Assembly: GCF_000422585.1 (NCBI RefSeq)
Contig: NZ_AUGI01000038.1
Span: 1-64,000, forward strand
DNA: 64,000 nucleotides
DNA from: Hugenholtzia roseola DSM 9546
GTDB taxonomy: Bacteria; Bacteroidota; Bacteroidia; Cytophagales; Bernardetiaceae
Reading direction: 5' to 3'
This document shows positions 15,459 to 24,560 of the stretch, in pieces. The notes beneath the pieces were generated by a model. That model saw nothing but the letters and a program-made list of their open reading frames with translations. It had not been told where the DNA came from and searched no databases. A program made the position numbers and the translations under genes. The stretch's first letter is position 1; each line of letters starts with the position of its first letter.

Positions 15459-18400
15459 TCAAAACTTCACGCCGACCATCGAAATATCGTCGCGTTGCTC
15501 GATAAAGGCTTGTTCGGGTATCGCCGTCAGGGGTTTTGTGCGCCATTCGGGTAGCCAATCCCTTTCTTTGAGGAGCAGGCGGTGTTGTAAAATGGTTTCG
15601 ATAAGCCGCTCTTTTTGTGCCTGCGCTGTTAGGTGTCCCCATTTTTCCAGCTCGGCTTTTAGAAAGTTGCTACCAAACTTTCTGCCTTCGCTGTTTTGTT
15701 GGTCGGCATAGCCATCTGTGGTTAGGTAAATAGATTCGCCCTTTCCTAAGACAAGCTCGTGATTGGTAAAATGAATCTCTTTTCTATCGCCGATAGACTT
15801 TTTGTCGCCCTTGATTTCGTCTAAATGCCCTTCTACCGAAAGCCTATACAAGGGGCGTTTTGCACCTGCAAAAATAACTTTTCGCTCTTGGTAGCTAATC
15901 TTACAAAGACACACGTCCATGCCGTCGGCTTGTCTTGTTGTATCGTTTTTGGGTCTTAATAAGGTTTGGATACGCAGGTTTAGCTCATCGAGCATTTCGG
16001 CAGGACTTAGATTTGGATTTTGTGCAAAAATCTCATTGAGGCTTGCATATCCAATCAAAGACATAAAAGCACCCGGCACGCCATGTCCTGTGCAATCTAC
16101 CACGCCTACATAGACCGAGTCGCCTGCCTGTTTAAACCAATAGAAATCGCCCGAAACGATGTCTTTGGGTAGGAAAAGGACAAAACTATCCAAAAGGTGT
16201 GCTTTAATTTCGCGCTCTTCTACCAAAATTGCCGTTTGGATATTTTCGGCACTTCTGATGCTATCGAGCATTGTTTGGTTCTTGCGCTTAATTTCTTTTG
16301 TCTGCCGCTCTACTTCACTTTCTAAGTAGGCACGTTGTTTCTTTTCGGCTCTAAACTTTGCCCAAACGCCTGCCGAAACAATCCCTACCACCAGAAGCCC
16401 TAAGGAAATTTGAAACCAAAGTCTATTCCAAATAGGCGGCACAACTTTAATGACCAGCGCAATGCCCTCCTCATTCCACGTGCCATCTGCATTAGCGGCT
16501 TTAATTCTAAAAACAAAATCGCCGTAAGGCAAATTTGGATAATTGACAAACCTGCGCCCTGCATTGACATACTGCCAATCCTCATCTAAGCCTTCCATTT
16601 TATAGGCATAGAGATTTTTCTTCGGGTCGGCAAAATGAAGGGCTGAAAATTCGAGAGAAAAGGCATTTTTTTCATAGTCGAGCCAAAGGGTGTCGGCTTC
16701 GGTTACATAGCTCAAAAGTGGCTGGTCTATCTTGGTAGTGGGGTCGTAAAAAGGCACATTTTTGGTAAAAACCTCAATGTCGGTGATGATAATTTTGGGT
16801 GCGATAGGGTCTTCGGTTACTTCTTCTGGAAAAAAGGCGTTGTAACCGTTATCGCCACCGAAGAAAATTTCGCCTTCTGCACTGATGTAGTAAGCACCTG
16901 CGTTAAATTCGTCGCCTTGCAATCCATTTGCCTTGTCATAACTTTTAATTTTCGTAGGATTTTTGGGATTATAGCACGCCACGCCTCTATTGGTACTCAT
17001 CCATACTTTGCCGTCCTTTCCCACCAAAGCCGAATAAATCATATCAGTAGGCAAACCATTTTTGCGCGTAACATAGGCGATAGAATCATTTTTGAGATGC
17101 AAAATCATCAGTCCCTTGCTGCTTCCTATCCAAAGCGTATCTTGTTGCTGATGAAAGGAATTGATAATGGCGTTGTGTTTGGCGCGATAATCCTGCACAA
17201 TTTTTTCGCTTAGGGGGTCGTATAGGAAAAAGCCTTTGGGCGTGCCTATCCAAAGTTTGCCCTGCGGATTGGGGTAGGCGGCAAAAGGAATGTCGTTCTT
17301 AAAAGCCTCGCCTTCTATCTTGACTTCGAAATCATTGGCAGAACGATTGTATTTGCATAAGTCGCCCTGATAGGTAAGCAGCCAAACCTCACCCGTCTTG
17401 TCTAAAAAGAGTGTAGAAATTTCGTTTGAGGGCAGCCCGATATTGTCTTCTCCCCTGTATTTTCGCTTATAGACCACGACATTGAGCGCACCGCCGCTAT
17501 ACGAAAAACGGGCTGCGCCGCCATCGCGTGTAGAAAGCCAAATTGTACCATAACGGTCTTGTACCACGCCTGTAACATTATCGCTGGGCAGTTTGCTAAA
17601 ATAGCGCGTGTAGGTAGTCCACCAACCGTTTCCTATCTTGGGGTCGAAGCGATTAAGTCCTCCGCTTTTTGTCGCAATCCATAATCTTTCTTCGTTATCT
17701 TTCAAAAATGCCGTTACTTTGTTGTCGGTCAGTCCGTTTTGTCTGATGTCTGTAATGGCTTGATAGTGTCGAAATTTGATGCGCTTGGGGTCGTATTTGT
17801 TTAAGCCTCCCTGCCCCGTTCCAATCCAAATCACGCCTGTATAATCTTGACACAAAGCGCGAATGGCGGTATTGTCGCTCAAACTTTGCAGGTCGTAAAT
17901 ATCTTTGGTGTAGCGTATAAAAGTGGGCTGTGTCGGGTTTGTATTGATTTCTTTGGCACTCAAAAAAGCCAATCCTTCGGTAGCTGTGCCTATCCAAAGA
18001 TTTTGGTCTTTGTCGAGCAAAAGCCCCACTACCTGATTTTCGTTTAACGAACTACTCTTAGCAGGGTCGTGCGTGTATAGCGTCCAAGTCCCTTTTTCAA
18101 GGTTGTGCCGCTGCAAACCTTGCGCTGTGCCTATCCAAAGATTGCCTTGTTTGTCGGCAGCGAGAGCCTGAATGAGGGCAGATTGCAAGCCGCCTTCTTT
18201 TACCGCTATTGCCTTTACTTCGGTCTGGTTGCCCAAAAAAGAGAGTTGGAAAAGCCCTGTCGAGTCTGTTCCTATCCAAATATCGCCACGCTCATCTTGC
18301 GTCAGGGCGGTGATACTTTTTTCCGAAAGCAGGGCAAACTTTTGATTTTGTGCCGAAAAATGTATCCAACTTTCTGCCCCTGTTTGTTTGTCGAAAATAA

Positions 18401-19013
18401 GTTGGCTCAATCCCTGCTTGCTTCCTACCCAAAGGTTTCCTTTCTTGTCTTTGAAAAGCGTTTGTATCTGACGATGTGGCAAATCGCCTGTATTTTGAAA
18501 AGCATAATGCACAAACTGATTGCTCTTTCGTATCAATTTGCTCAATCCGCCTTCCGTCGCAATCCAAAGATTACTAAAATCGTCTTCTGCAATCGCCGTA
18601 ACGCGGTTATCGACAAGGGTAGTAGAATCATTGGCTAAGTGCTTGTATTCCAAAAAGTTATAGCCATCATACCTATCCAAACCGTCGGGCGTTCCTATCC
18701 ACAAAAAACCCTTGCTATCCTGAAAAATAGCGGTAATGGTATTTTGCGAAAGTCCGTCGGCTGCGCTCAAACTGGTGTAGCGCACCGATTGTGCCACCAA
18801 AGGCGTACAAAACAGAAAAGCGACAAAGAAAAGCGCGAAAAATCCTACCTTTTGCCTACCCCCATACACACCCTTCGCCTGCCCTTCGAATGCCTTTGGA
18901 GAAAGCCTCGAAAAGGTAGCAAGCGCGTAGGGCGAAAACAAGGTAAAAAATGTATTTTTTTTTCTTTTAGAAAAGTCAGGATAGTTATTTTTAAGAGGTC
19001 TAAATTGTTTCAT
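15459..19013 (-). CDS. Two-propeller sensor fused to a SpoIIE-type PP2C phosphatase
   Basis: 1184 residues. After an unusually long N-terminus (about 54 residues before a hydrophobic export segment VGFFALFFVAFLFCTPLVAQ) come about 14 blades of the type LWIGTPDGL, i.e. two seven-bladed two-component-regulator propellers (about 80-760). A Y_Y_Y domain follows (about 800-865), then one membrane segment (about 875-895), a coiled coil and a SpoIIE/PP2C domain (about 925-1184). The phosphatase has the metal-binding motifs SGDFYW, VVDCTGHGVPGAFMS and LTTDGYADQ, and RDDISMVGV. A periplasmic ligand signal is probably passed to dephosphorylation of a cytoplasmic anti-sigma antagonist or similar protein; the partner is not here. 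A roughly 25-residue insert precedes the last motif. Confidence 0.93.
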   Translation of the reverse strand: MKQFRPLKNNYPDFSKRKKNTFFTLFSPYALATFSRLSPKAFEGQAKGVYGGRQKVGFFALFFVAFLFCTPLVAQSVRYTSLSAADGLSQNTITAIFQDSKGFLWIGTPDGLDRYDGYNFLEYKHLANDSTTLVDNRVTAIAEDDFSNLWIATEGGLSKLIRKSNQFVHYAFQNTGDLPHRQIQTLFKDKKGNLWVGSKQGLSQLIFDKQTGAESWIHFSAQNQKFALLSEKSITALTQDERGDIWIGTDSTGLFQLSFLGNQTEVKAIAVKEGGLQSALIQALAADKQGNLWIGTAQGLQRHNLEKGTWTLYTHDPAKSSSLNENQVVGLLLDKDQNLWIGTATEGLAFLSAKEINTNPTQPTFIRYTKDIYDLQSLSDNTAIRALCQDYTGVIWIGTGQGGLNKYDPKRIKFRHYQAITDIRQNGLTDNKVTAFLKDNEERLWIATKSGGLNRFDPKIGNGWWTTYTRYFSKLPSDNVTGVVQDRYGTIWLSTRDGGAARFSYSGGALNVVVYKRKYRGEDNIGLPSNEISTLFLDKTGEVWLLTYQGDLCKYNRSANDFEVKIEGEAFKNDIPFAAYPNPQGKLWIGTPKGFFLYDPLSEKIVQDYRAKHNAIINSFHQQQDTLWIGSSKGLMILHLKNDSIAYVTRKNGLPTDMIYSALVGKDGKVWMSTNRGVACYNPKNPTKIKSYDKANGLQGDEFNAGAYYISAEGEIFFGGDNGYNAFFPEEVTEDPIAPKIIITDIEVFTKNVPFYDPTTKIDQPLLSYVTEADTLWLDYEKNAFSLEFSALHFADPKKNLYAYKMEGLDEDWQYVNAGRRFVNYPNLPYGDFVFRIKAANADGTWNEEGIALVIKVVPPIWNRLWFQISLGLLVVGIVSAGVWAKFRAEKKQRAYLESEVERQTKEIKRKNQTMLDSIRSAENIQTAILVEEREIKAHLLDSFVLFLPKDIVSGDFYWFKQAGDSVYVGVVDCTGHGVPGAFMSLIGYASLNEIFAQNPNLSPAEMLDELNLRIQTLLRPKNDTTRQADGMDVCLCKISYQERKVIFAGAKRPLYRLSVEGHLDEIKGDKKSIGDRKEIHFTNHELVLGKGESIYLTTDGYADQQNSEGRKFGSNFLKAELEKWGHLTAQAQKERLIETILQHRLLLKERDWLPEWRTKPLTAIPEQAFIEQRDDISMVGVKF

Positions 19014-19114
19014 AACCTATTTGAATTAGGCTGCTTATAGGAAAAGAGGTAAATTTTTTGGTGGAAGACCAAAAAGCAAAAAAGCACAAAGGACAGAAAA
19101 AGCAGGAGTCGGTT

Positions 19115-19122
19115 CAAAGATA
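19115..19122 (-). promoter_or_regulatory. -7 box for the propeller-SpoIIE gene
   Basis: The minus strand reads TATCTTTG about 100 nt before the ATG at 19013. Confidence 0.5.
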
Positions 19123-19263
19123 GTAAAAAGCCCTTGCACTGCAAATCTTGAACGATAAAAAAATAGGTTTTATCGAGTTTTTTTTCAAAATCGTCGGAAA
19201 GAGAAAATAAGTAACTGCCGCTATTTTTTCTACAAAGACGCAAAAGAACTTTGCCTGTCACCT

Positions 19264-20040
19264 TTATTTTCGCCCAATAAAGACAAAATAATCCTCTGTC
19301 TGTTCGAGGCGGATTTGGAAGATGTCTTGGCTTTTGAGAAATTCGCGTAGTGCCTTTTCCTCGAATCGCGGGTCTTTTTTAGGGAACACAAAAATAACAA
19401 AACGCTTGACCATGCGGCAGAGGTGTGTGGCTATGCTCTTCCAATTTTCTGCCTTGTAGAGGTATTCACTACAAAGAGCTACGTCGAAATGATTATTGGC
19501 AAACTGCCCCAAAACCGTTTCGAGATTGTCAAAATTTTTAGTAGAAAGATTGCCCATACCGCCTTGGTGCATCGCCAAAAGAAGCGGCGTATAGCTTTTA
19601 TCTGCGGCAAGCGAAAAAATAGGCAAAAAGCGAAATTCATGCGCAAGTTGCCAAAGTAGGCTATTTTCTATCCCCCCTACATCAAAAAGATTATCGGGCT
19701 GTATGCCACGCATAACAGAAAATATCTTGTCTTCTACCTCCGAAAGTTCGCGTTTTTGCAAAAGAAGCAGGTCTTCAAACCTGCGTTCTACCCCAAAGGA
19801 AACAATTTCCTGCATCTCTTGTGGGGTCAAATCTATCAAGGGCTTGGTAAAATAAGCAGGCAAGTTGGAGGCGTTAGTGTTCTCAAAATCAGGCGATTCC
19901 GCCATTTTTTGTACCAAGCCGCGCACCAAAGAAGTCGCTAATTGGGGATAAAATTGGTCTATGTGTCCAAAGTTTGGGTTTGAAAAGTTTTCCAAGCGCG
20001 TATTTTTTGTTGGTGATAGGATAGTGAGATAGAAAGCCAA
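19264..20040 (-). CDS. SAM-dependent methyltransferase-like protein
   Basis: Up to 258 residues. The core has a Rossmann-like pattern: NLFDVGGIENSLLW as motif I (one Gly shifted from the usual D-x-G-x-G), FSLAADKSY as the acidic strand-2 region, FDVALCSEYLYKAE as motif IV and KRFVIFVFPK as strand 5. Methyltransferase fold is likely; substrate unknown. The start is uncertain: the frame opens at a TTG (20040) that overlaps a TATTTTTG promoter box (20038-20045), and the first ATG is 45 codons in (19905). It lies beside a GT2 glycosyltransferase, so a role with surface glycans is possible. Confidence 0.7.
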   Translation of the reverse strand: MAFYLTILSPTKNTRLENFSNPNFGHIDQFYPQLATSLVRGLVQKMAESPDFENTNASNLPAYFTKPLIDLTPQEMQEIVSFGVERRFEDLLLLQKRELSEVEDKIFSVMRGIQPDNLFDVGGIENSLLWQLAHEFRFLPIFSLAADKSYTPLLLAMHQGGMGNLSTKNFDNLETVLGQFANNHFDVALCSEYLYKAENWKSIATHLCRMVKRFVIFVFPKKDPRFEEKALREFLKSQDIFQIRLEQTEDYFVFIGRK

Positions 20041-20045
20041 AAATA
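20038..20045 (-). promoter_or_regulatory. -7 box overlapping the annotated start of the methyltransferase-like gene
   Basis: The minus strand reads TATTTTTG (TAnnTTTG). If used, translation cannot begin at TTG 20040 and would start at a downstream TTG (19995) or the ATG at 19905. Confidence 0.4.
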
Positions 20046-20131
20046 CAATATTTTTTGTTATCTGCCAACTTTATGCGGGCTTTTTTTAAGTTTGAGAATG
20101 GGTGAAAAATTTGTTTTTATAGAAAAGGCTT

Positions 20132-21187
20132 CTATTTCAATAATTTTTCAATTTTCCATTGTACCTTCCCTACCCAAGAGCGATTCTGGTATTGCGCCGT
20201 CTGGTAGCGCATCAGATTTTGGTAGGAAAGCAAACTTTCAGGGGCAAAGTCAGACAAGACTTTTCCTATTTGCTCTACTTTCTGTAAGTTTTTTTCATTG
20301 AAATAAATAAGCAAAATGTTATTTAAAAAATTGATAAGAATGGCTTTATTTTGTATTTTGTCGAACTTTTTGGCGGCAGCTTCGGGGTCTAAAATAGGGA
20401 AAAATTCGCTCGCACTTCCGTCATCTTCTGCCTTGCGCCTTGTATATACGCCTGCCTGTGTGAGCAAGTCTATGCCTTCTTGATAGTTGAAATAGTGTGC
20501 AAAGGTTTGCATCAATTTTGAAAAATTTAACAACCTTTCGGGCAGAAAACGCGCCTGCTCACTCACCGTTTTGCTATCCTCGTGTAGGCGATAGCAAGAA
20601 AAGAGGTCGGAAACGGGCAAAATTTGATAATTGAGCGCAATTCTGATGCAAAGTTCGTAATCCATTGTGTAATGCAGCCTTTCATCTAAAAGCCCTGTTT
20701 CTACCAAAATCTGCCTTTTGAAAAAAGAAGACGGCTGCGGAAAGGGCAGATGCGAAAAATAATCGAGTGCCAAATTTGGTGCAAAACCCGCACTTAGGCG
20801 CGAAGGCTTGCCTTCTTGAATCAACTTTGTGCTGCCATGGATAAGGGAAATGTTCGCATTTTGGTTGAAATAATGAGCGGCTTTGAAAAGTGCTTCGGGT
20901 TCGAGCAAATCGTCGCTACAAATCCAAGTTAGGATTTCGCCGCTGGCACGCGCAAAGCCCTTATTGAGTGCCTGCGTCTGCCCCTTATCGGGCTTGCTTT
21001 CCCAATAGGCAATTTTTTCGGCATATTTTTGAATAATCTCCACAGAATTGTCGCGACTGCCTCCGTCGATAACGATATACTCCAAGTTGGGATAATTTTG
21101 GTTAAGAACAGAAAGTATCGTTTCTTCTAAAAATTTTCCCTGATTGAAAGAAGGCGTAACGACAGTGATTTTTGGATAGAAAGCCAT
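20132..21187 (-). CDS. Family 2 glycosyltransferase
   Basis: The ATG at 21185-21187 gives MAFYPKITVVTPSFNQGK, the classic GT2 start; the longer frame begins with TTG and adds only eight residues. The 351-residue product has a GT-A fold: VIDGGSRDNSVEI (about 44-56), GEILTWICSDDLLEP (about 87-101, with the DD metal-binding pair) and TMDYELCIRI (about 163). Transfer of a nucleotide sugar to a surface polysaccharide or glycoprotein is predicted. The C-terminal 100 residues are helical and poorly conserved. The downstream methyltransferase-like gene is about 90 bp away and may be co-expressed. Confidence 0.9.
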   Translation of the reverse strand: MAFYPKITVVTPSFNQGKFLEETILSVLNQNYPNLEYIVIDGGSRDNSVEIIQKYAEKIAYWESKPDKGQTQALNKGFARASGEILTWICSDDLLEPEALFKAAHYFNQNANISLIHGSTKLIQEGKPSRLSAGFAPNLALDYFSHLPFPQPSSFFKRQILVETGLLDERLHYTMDYELCIRIALNYQILPVSDLFSCYRLHEDSKTVSEQARFLPERLLNFSKLMQTFAHYFNYQEGIDLLTQAGVYTRRKAEDDGSASEFFPILDPEAAAKKFDKIQNKAILINFLNNILLIYFNEKNLQKVEQIGKVLSDFAPESLLSYQNLMRYQTAQYQNRSWVGKVQWKIEKLLK

Positions 21188-21299
21188 AGAGAAATGAGAT
21201 TGAAAAGACAAAAGACGCGCTTTTTCACAAAAAAAACAAATCTTAATTTTTTGCCTCCAAGATTATTGCCCTACATTTTCGACTATGCCCAAAAAGCCT

Positions 21300-21307
21300 T
21301 ACCTTTG
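21300..21307 (+). promoter_or_regulatory. -7 box upstream of purA
   Basis: TACCTTTG, 53 nt before the purA ATG. No clear -33 element. Confidence 0.5.
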
Positions 21308-21360
21308 GTCGTGTTTTGAAAAAATAGCACCGCAAACTGATAAAAAAAACAAACTTTAAA

Positions 21361-22653
21361 ATGGATATTCTCTTAGGCTTGCAATGGGGCGACGAAGGCA
21401 AAGGCAAAGTCGTAGATTTCTTAGCTCCACAATATGAAGTAGTGGCACGCTTTCAAGGCGGTCCCAATGCAGGGCATACCTTAGTCTTTGACGCAGTCAA
21501 GCACGTTTTGCACCAAATTCCTTCAGGCATTTTCCGCCCCCAGACGCAAAATGTTATCGGCAATGGCGTTATCATCGACCCTATTGTAATGAAAAAAGAG
21601 ATAGAAAAACTATTGGCACAAGGCATCGAGGTACGCCAAAATCTCTATTTCTCTAAGAAAGCGCATCTGATTCTGCCCACACACCGCCTTTTAGACGCTG
21701 CCCAAGAAACGGCAAAAGGCGTGCAGAAAATCGGCTCTACCCTAAAAGGTATCAGCCCGACCTATCAGGATAAAATCGGCAGAAACGGACTTCGCATAGG
21801 CGATATTTTATTGCCCAACTTCAAGCAATTATACCAAGAAAAAAAGGCACAGCACCTCAAAATCCTGACCGAATTTTATCAGCACGACCTTAGCAGTTTG
21901 GAAAGTGAGGAGCAGGCTTTCTTTGAGGCACTCGATTTTTTAAAGACCTTTCAGTTGGTAGATAGCGAATATTTGCTCTTTGAAGCACAAAAAAACAAAA
22001 AGCGAATCTTAGCCGAAGGCGCACAAGGAACGCTACTTGATATAGATTTTGGCTCCTACCCCTTCGTAACCAGCTCTAATACAACGGCTTCGGGCGCGTG
22101 TTCAGGCTTGGGCGTAGCACCGCGCCACATCGAGGAAGTCTTTGGTATCTTCAAAGCCTACTGCACGCGCGTGGGAAGCGGTCCTTTCCCAACGGAATTA
22201 GACGACGAAGTAGGCGAAGCCATCAGAGAAAAAGGGCAAGAATTTGGCGCAACCACAGGCAGAAAACGCCGTTGTGGGTGGCTCGACCTACCTGCCTTGC
22301 TCTATGCTATCCAACTCAATGGCGTTACACAACTGCTCATGATGAAAGCCGACGTACTTTCGGGCTTCGAGCAAATCAAAATTTGCACCCATTACCAACT
22401 GCCCGACGGCACAAAGACGCAGGAAGTTCCTTACGATTTGGTGCAAACGCCTGTAAGCCCTCAATACCAAACTTTTGAAGGTTGGGGCGAGCTACACGCC
22501 GATAAAATTCAACATTTCGACGATTTGCCAAAAACCTTACAAGCCTATATTCGCTTTATTGAGGAGGCGACGCAAACGCCGATAACCTTAGTTTCCTATG
22601 GTGCAAAAAGAACCGATACCCTATTGCGCCAAAAACTCGCCGAAACGGTTTAA
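21361..22653 (+). CDS. purA: Adenylosuccinate synthetase
   Basis: GTP-dependent conversion of IMP and aspartate to adenylosuccinate, first committed step to AMP. LGLQWGDEGKGKVVDFLA (residues 5-22) holds the GTP P-loop and catalytic Asp; FQGGPNAGHTLVF follows with the catalytic His. Further motifs are GSTLKGISPTYQDK, EGAQGTLLDIDFGSYPFVTS, the GVAPRHIEEVFGIFKAYCTR region and TGRKRRCGWLD. The 430-residue length is normal. A hairpin downstream (22665-22709) suggests a monocistronic unit. Confidence 0.97.
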   Translation: MDILLGLQWGDEGKGKVVDFLAPQYEVVARFQGGPNAGHTLVFDAVKHVLHQIPSGIFRPQTQNVIGNGVIIDPIVMKKEIEKLLAQGIEVRQNLYFSKKAHLILPTHRLLDAAQETAKGVQKIGSTLKGISPTYQDKIGRNGLRIGDILLPNFKQLYQEKKAQHLKILTEFYQHDLSSLESEEQAFFEALDFLKTFQLVDSEYLLFEAQKNKKRILAEGAQGTLLDIDFGSYPFVTSSNTTASGACSGLGVAPRHIEEVFGIFKAYCTRVGSGPFPTELDDEVGEAIREKGQEFGATTGRKRRCGWLDLPALLYAIQLNGVTQLLMMKADVLSGFEQIKICTHYQLPDGTKTQEVPYDLVQTPVSPQYQTFEGWGELHADKIQHFDDLPKTLQAYIRFIEEATQTPITLVSYGAKRTDTLLRQKLAETV

Positions 22654-22664
22654 GACTCACCCCA

Positions 22665-22709
22665 AAACCCTAAGCCTCTTGCTCAATCATTTGAAGAAAC
22701 TTAGGGTTT
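22665..22709 (+). terminator. Terminator-like hairpin after purA
   Basis: Arms AAACCCTAAG (22665-22674) and CTTAGGGTTT (22700-22709) around a 25-nt loop. No long T-run follows. The same stem occurs at 35574, 38781, 41461 and 44157. Confidence 0.55.
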
Positions 22710-22725
22710 GAAAATTCCCAAAAAA

Positions 22726-23241
22726 ATGAAAATCGTAAAATACTTCTGGATATTTTCTATGGTAGCTTTTATGGCTACATTGCTCTACTGTTATGTGTCT
22801 TATGATACGCCTATTTTCGTTTTCAAGGAATCGCCCGAAGCCCTGCCCTATGCCCTTGAAAAGTCGAATTTCTTTTATGCAGGTTTGGGCGCAATCCTAA
22901 CCTCAAATATTCTGACTTTACTACTTAGCAACCTGCTCCCACGCCTACGTCCGCCCTTTTTGCCACTGCCTGCCGCTTCCTTTTGGGCGCAAAATTCATA
23001 CACGCGGCAGCGCATGACCGAATACCTCGAAGGTTGGACAAAAGGAATTGGCATTTTTTTGAATTTGATTCTTATTTTAGCCGTTCTTCATATCATTACC
23101 CTCAACGATGCTGCCTTTTCGGTAGAAACGCAAAATTGGCTCTTTGGCATCTTTGCCCTTCTTCTTTTTTGGATAGGCTTGTTTTTCTATCTTTTTATCG
23201 GAACGAAAAAAGAAATTGCTGAAATGATAGAAATTAAGTAG
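22726..23241 (+). CDS. Hypothetical multi-pass membrane protein
   Basis: Not recognised. From ATG 22726 the product is 171 residues; the frame starts with TTG at 22708, overlapping the purA hairpin, so the ATG is preferred. Hydrophobic segments lie at about 7-27, 47-66, 105-125 and 136-156. A charged loop containing SYTRQRMTEYLEGWTKG lies between the second and third. No catalytic motif. It is 72 bp after purA but separated by a hairpin; repeats begin 7 bp after the stop. Confidence 0.7.
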   Translation: MKIVKYFWIFSMVAFMATLLYCYVSYDTPIFVFKESPEALPYALEKSNFFYAGLGAILTSNILTLLLSNLLPRLRPPFLPLPAASFWAQNSYTRQRMTEYLEGWTKGIGIFLNLILILAVLHIITLNDAAFSVETQNWLFGIFALLLFWIGLFFYLFIGTKKEIAEMIEIK

Positions 23242-23247
23242 AAATAA

Positions 23248-23513
23248 AAAATCCGTGTTAGCTGCACCCGAAAATGCACCCCAAACCCCAGTAATGTTAA
23301 GTTCTGTAAAAAGCCTTGTTTTATCAAATTTGATACGAAATAAAATTTGGACTGAACCCTATTTTTGGGTCTGAAAGCCCTTTTTTATTTCAATCTCACT
23401 TCGGACAAGGCAATGCCTTGTCCCTACATTTGAATCTGATTTTTAGAATTTAACATTACTGGGGCAGGGTGGGGGTTCAGGAAACTTATTCCAAGCACAG
23501 CTAACACGGATTT
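23248..23513. repeat. B-like composite with different outer termini
   Basis: Outer inverted repeats AAATCCGTGTTAGCTG (23248-23263) and CAGCTAACACGGATTT (23498-23513) are perfect over 16 nt. Inside, AATGCACCCCAAACCCC and GGGGCAGGGTGGGGGTTCAG match the interior of repeat B either side of a nested repeat A. No clear target duplication. Confidence 0.75.
23290..23460 (+). repeat. Repeat A, copy 4 (complete)
   Basis: 171 bp from AGTAATGTTAAGTTCT to AGAATTTAACATTACT, flanked by CCCC and GGGG. Hairpin at 23403-23423. Confidence 0.88.
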
Positions 23514-23554
23514 GGCACGTCTTGCCTGTAGATTTTTATTTTTTGCCTTCCTTT

Positions 23555-24064
23555 TTATTTTTTGCGATAAGTCTGCACCGAACCTACACTGCTTTGTGCA
23601 TTTATCAAGACCAACGTTTTTTCACAAACTTGTAGGAAGTATGATTCCAATAAGGCATTGTTTTGGTCGTAAAACGTGATGAGTAGCTCCACTTCGGTAT
23701 TTTTCGTAATTTCATAACGCAGCGTTTGTAGGGTTGCATTATCGACCCTTTTTTCGACTACATTGCCGATTTTGAAGTCGAGGAAGCGATTTTCAAAGGT
23801 GTTTTGTGGATTTTCTACCACATCATCGCCATTTCTGCTTTCGGTGATGGTATTGACCCATTCCCAAGAGCCAAGCAAATCTACATTGGCAGAGCTAATT
23901 TCAGTGGCAGGCGAGGTGCAGGGAAAGACGATGTCGAAATCTTCATCAGCATTGTCCTCTTTATTACACGCCACCAAAAAAAGACTGGTGCTTAGGCAGA
24001 AAAAAGCTGCCCACGAAAAAAGGCTTGTGCCTGTTTTGATAATTTTTTTCAGATTTTTTTTCAT
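23555..24064 (-). CDS. Lipocalin-like lipoprotein
   Basis: 169 residues. MKKNLKKIIK is followed by a hydrophobic stretch and lipobox FLVAC (Cys33), so it is a lipoprotein. After an acidic linker the segment LLGSWEWVNTITE opens a beta-rich region (about 65-165) ending in ESYFLQVCEKTLVLI. The G-S-W start and strand spacing resemble the small lipocalin-like domains common in Bacteroidota. Function unknown. It is hemmed in by repeat copies on both sides; the upstream truncated repeat A begins 15 bp from its start codon and may supply or disturb its promoter. Confidence 0.75.
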   Translation of the reverse strand: MKKNLKKIIKTGTSLFSWAAFFCLSTSLFLVACNKEDNADEDFDIVFPCTSPATEISSANVDLLGSWEWVNTITESRNGDDVVENPQNTFENRFLDFKIGNVVEKRVDNATLQTLRYEITKNTEVELLITFYDQNNALLESYFLQVCEKTLVLINAQSSVGSVQTYRKK

Positions 24065-24078
24065 GATTTTTCAATTTT

Positions 24079-24212
24079 TGTTAGAAACGAAATAAAGTTT
24101 GGGCTGAACGCTTTTTTTAGGTCTGAAAACTCTTTTTTATTTCAATCTCACGACAGACAAGGCAGTGCCTTGTCCCTACATTTGCATTTGATTTTTAGAG
24201 TTTAACATCACT
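24079..24212 (+). repeat. Repeat A, copy 5 (left end missing)
   Basis: Starts at TTAGAAACGAAATAAAG and runs to TTTAACATCACT. About 40 bp of the left end is replaced by the lipoprotein's upstream region. Hairpin at 24155-24175. Confidence 0.8.
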
Positions 24213-24560
24213 ACATGGTAGCGCGAAGCTCCAGCTTCGCACGTTTTTGAAAGCAATGCGAAACTCCTTTGTAGCGCAGTAATGTTAAGTTCTGTGAAAG
24301 AACTCGTCTTGTGAAATTAGAAACGAAATAAAATTTGGCATGAGTCCCTTTTTTATTTCAATCTCACGACAGACAAGGCAGTGCCTTGTCCCTACATTTG
24401 CATTTGATTTTTAGAGTTTAACATCACTACATGGTAGCGCGAAGCTCCAGCTTCGCACGTTTTTGAAAGCAATGCGAAACTCCTTTGTAGCGCAGTAATG
24501 TTAAGTTCTGTGAAAGAACTCGTCTTGTGAAATTAGAAACGAAATAAAATTTGGCATGAG
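24129..24560 (+). repeat. 216-bp tandem duplication containing repeat A and a GTAGCGC hairpin module
   Basis: Sequence in this interval repeats with a 216-bp period: the module GTAGCGCGAAGCTCC plus AGCTTCGC at 24218-24240 and 24434-24456, then AAAGCAATGCGAAACTCC, then repeat A. The two units are almost identical, so the duplication is recent. A third, partly matching period extends to about 24644. Confidence 0.85.
24278..24428 (+). repeat. Repeat A, copy 6 (151-bp variant)
   Basis: Bounded by AGTAATGTTAAGTTCT and GAGTTTAACATCACT. It lacks about 20 bp of the TATTTTTGGGTTTG region present in 171-bp copies. Confidence 0.85.

Noticed and set aside
19021-19263. Short open frame upstream of the propeller sensor
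   Set aside because: Low-complexity composition, contains the promoter box, no recognisable domain.
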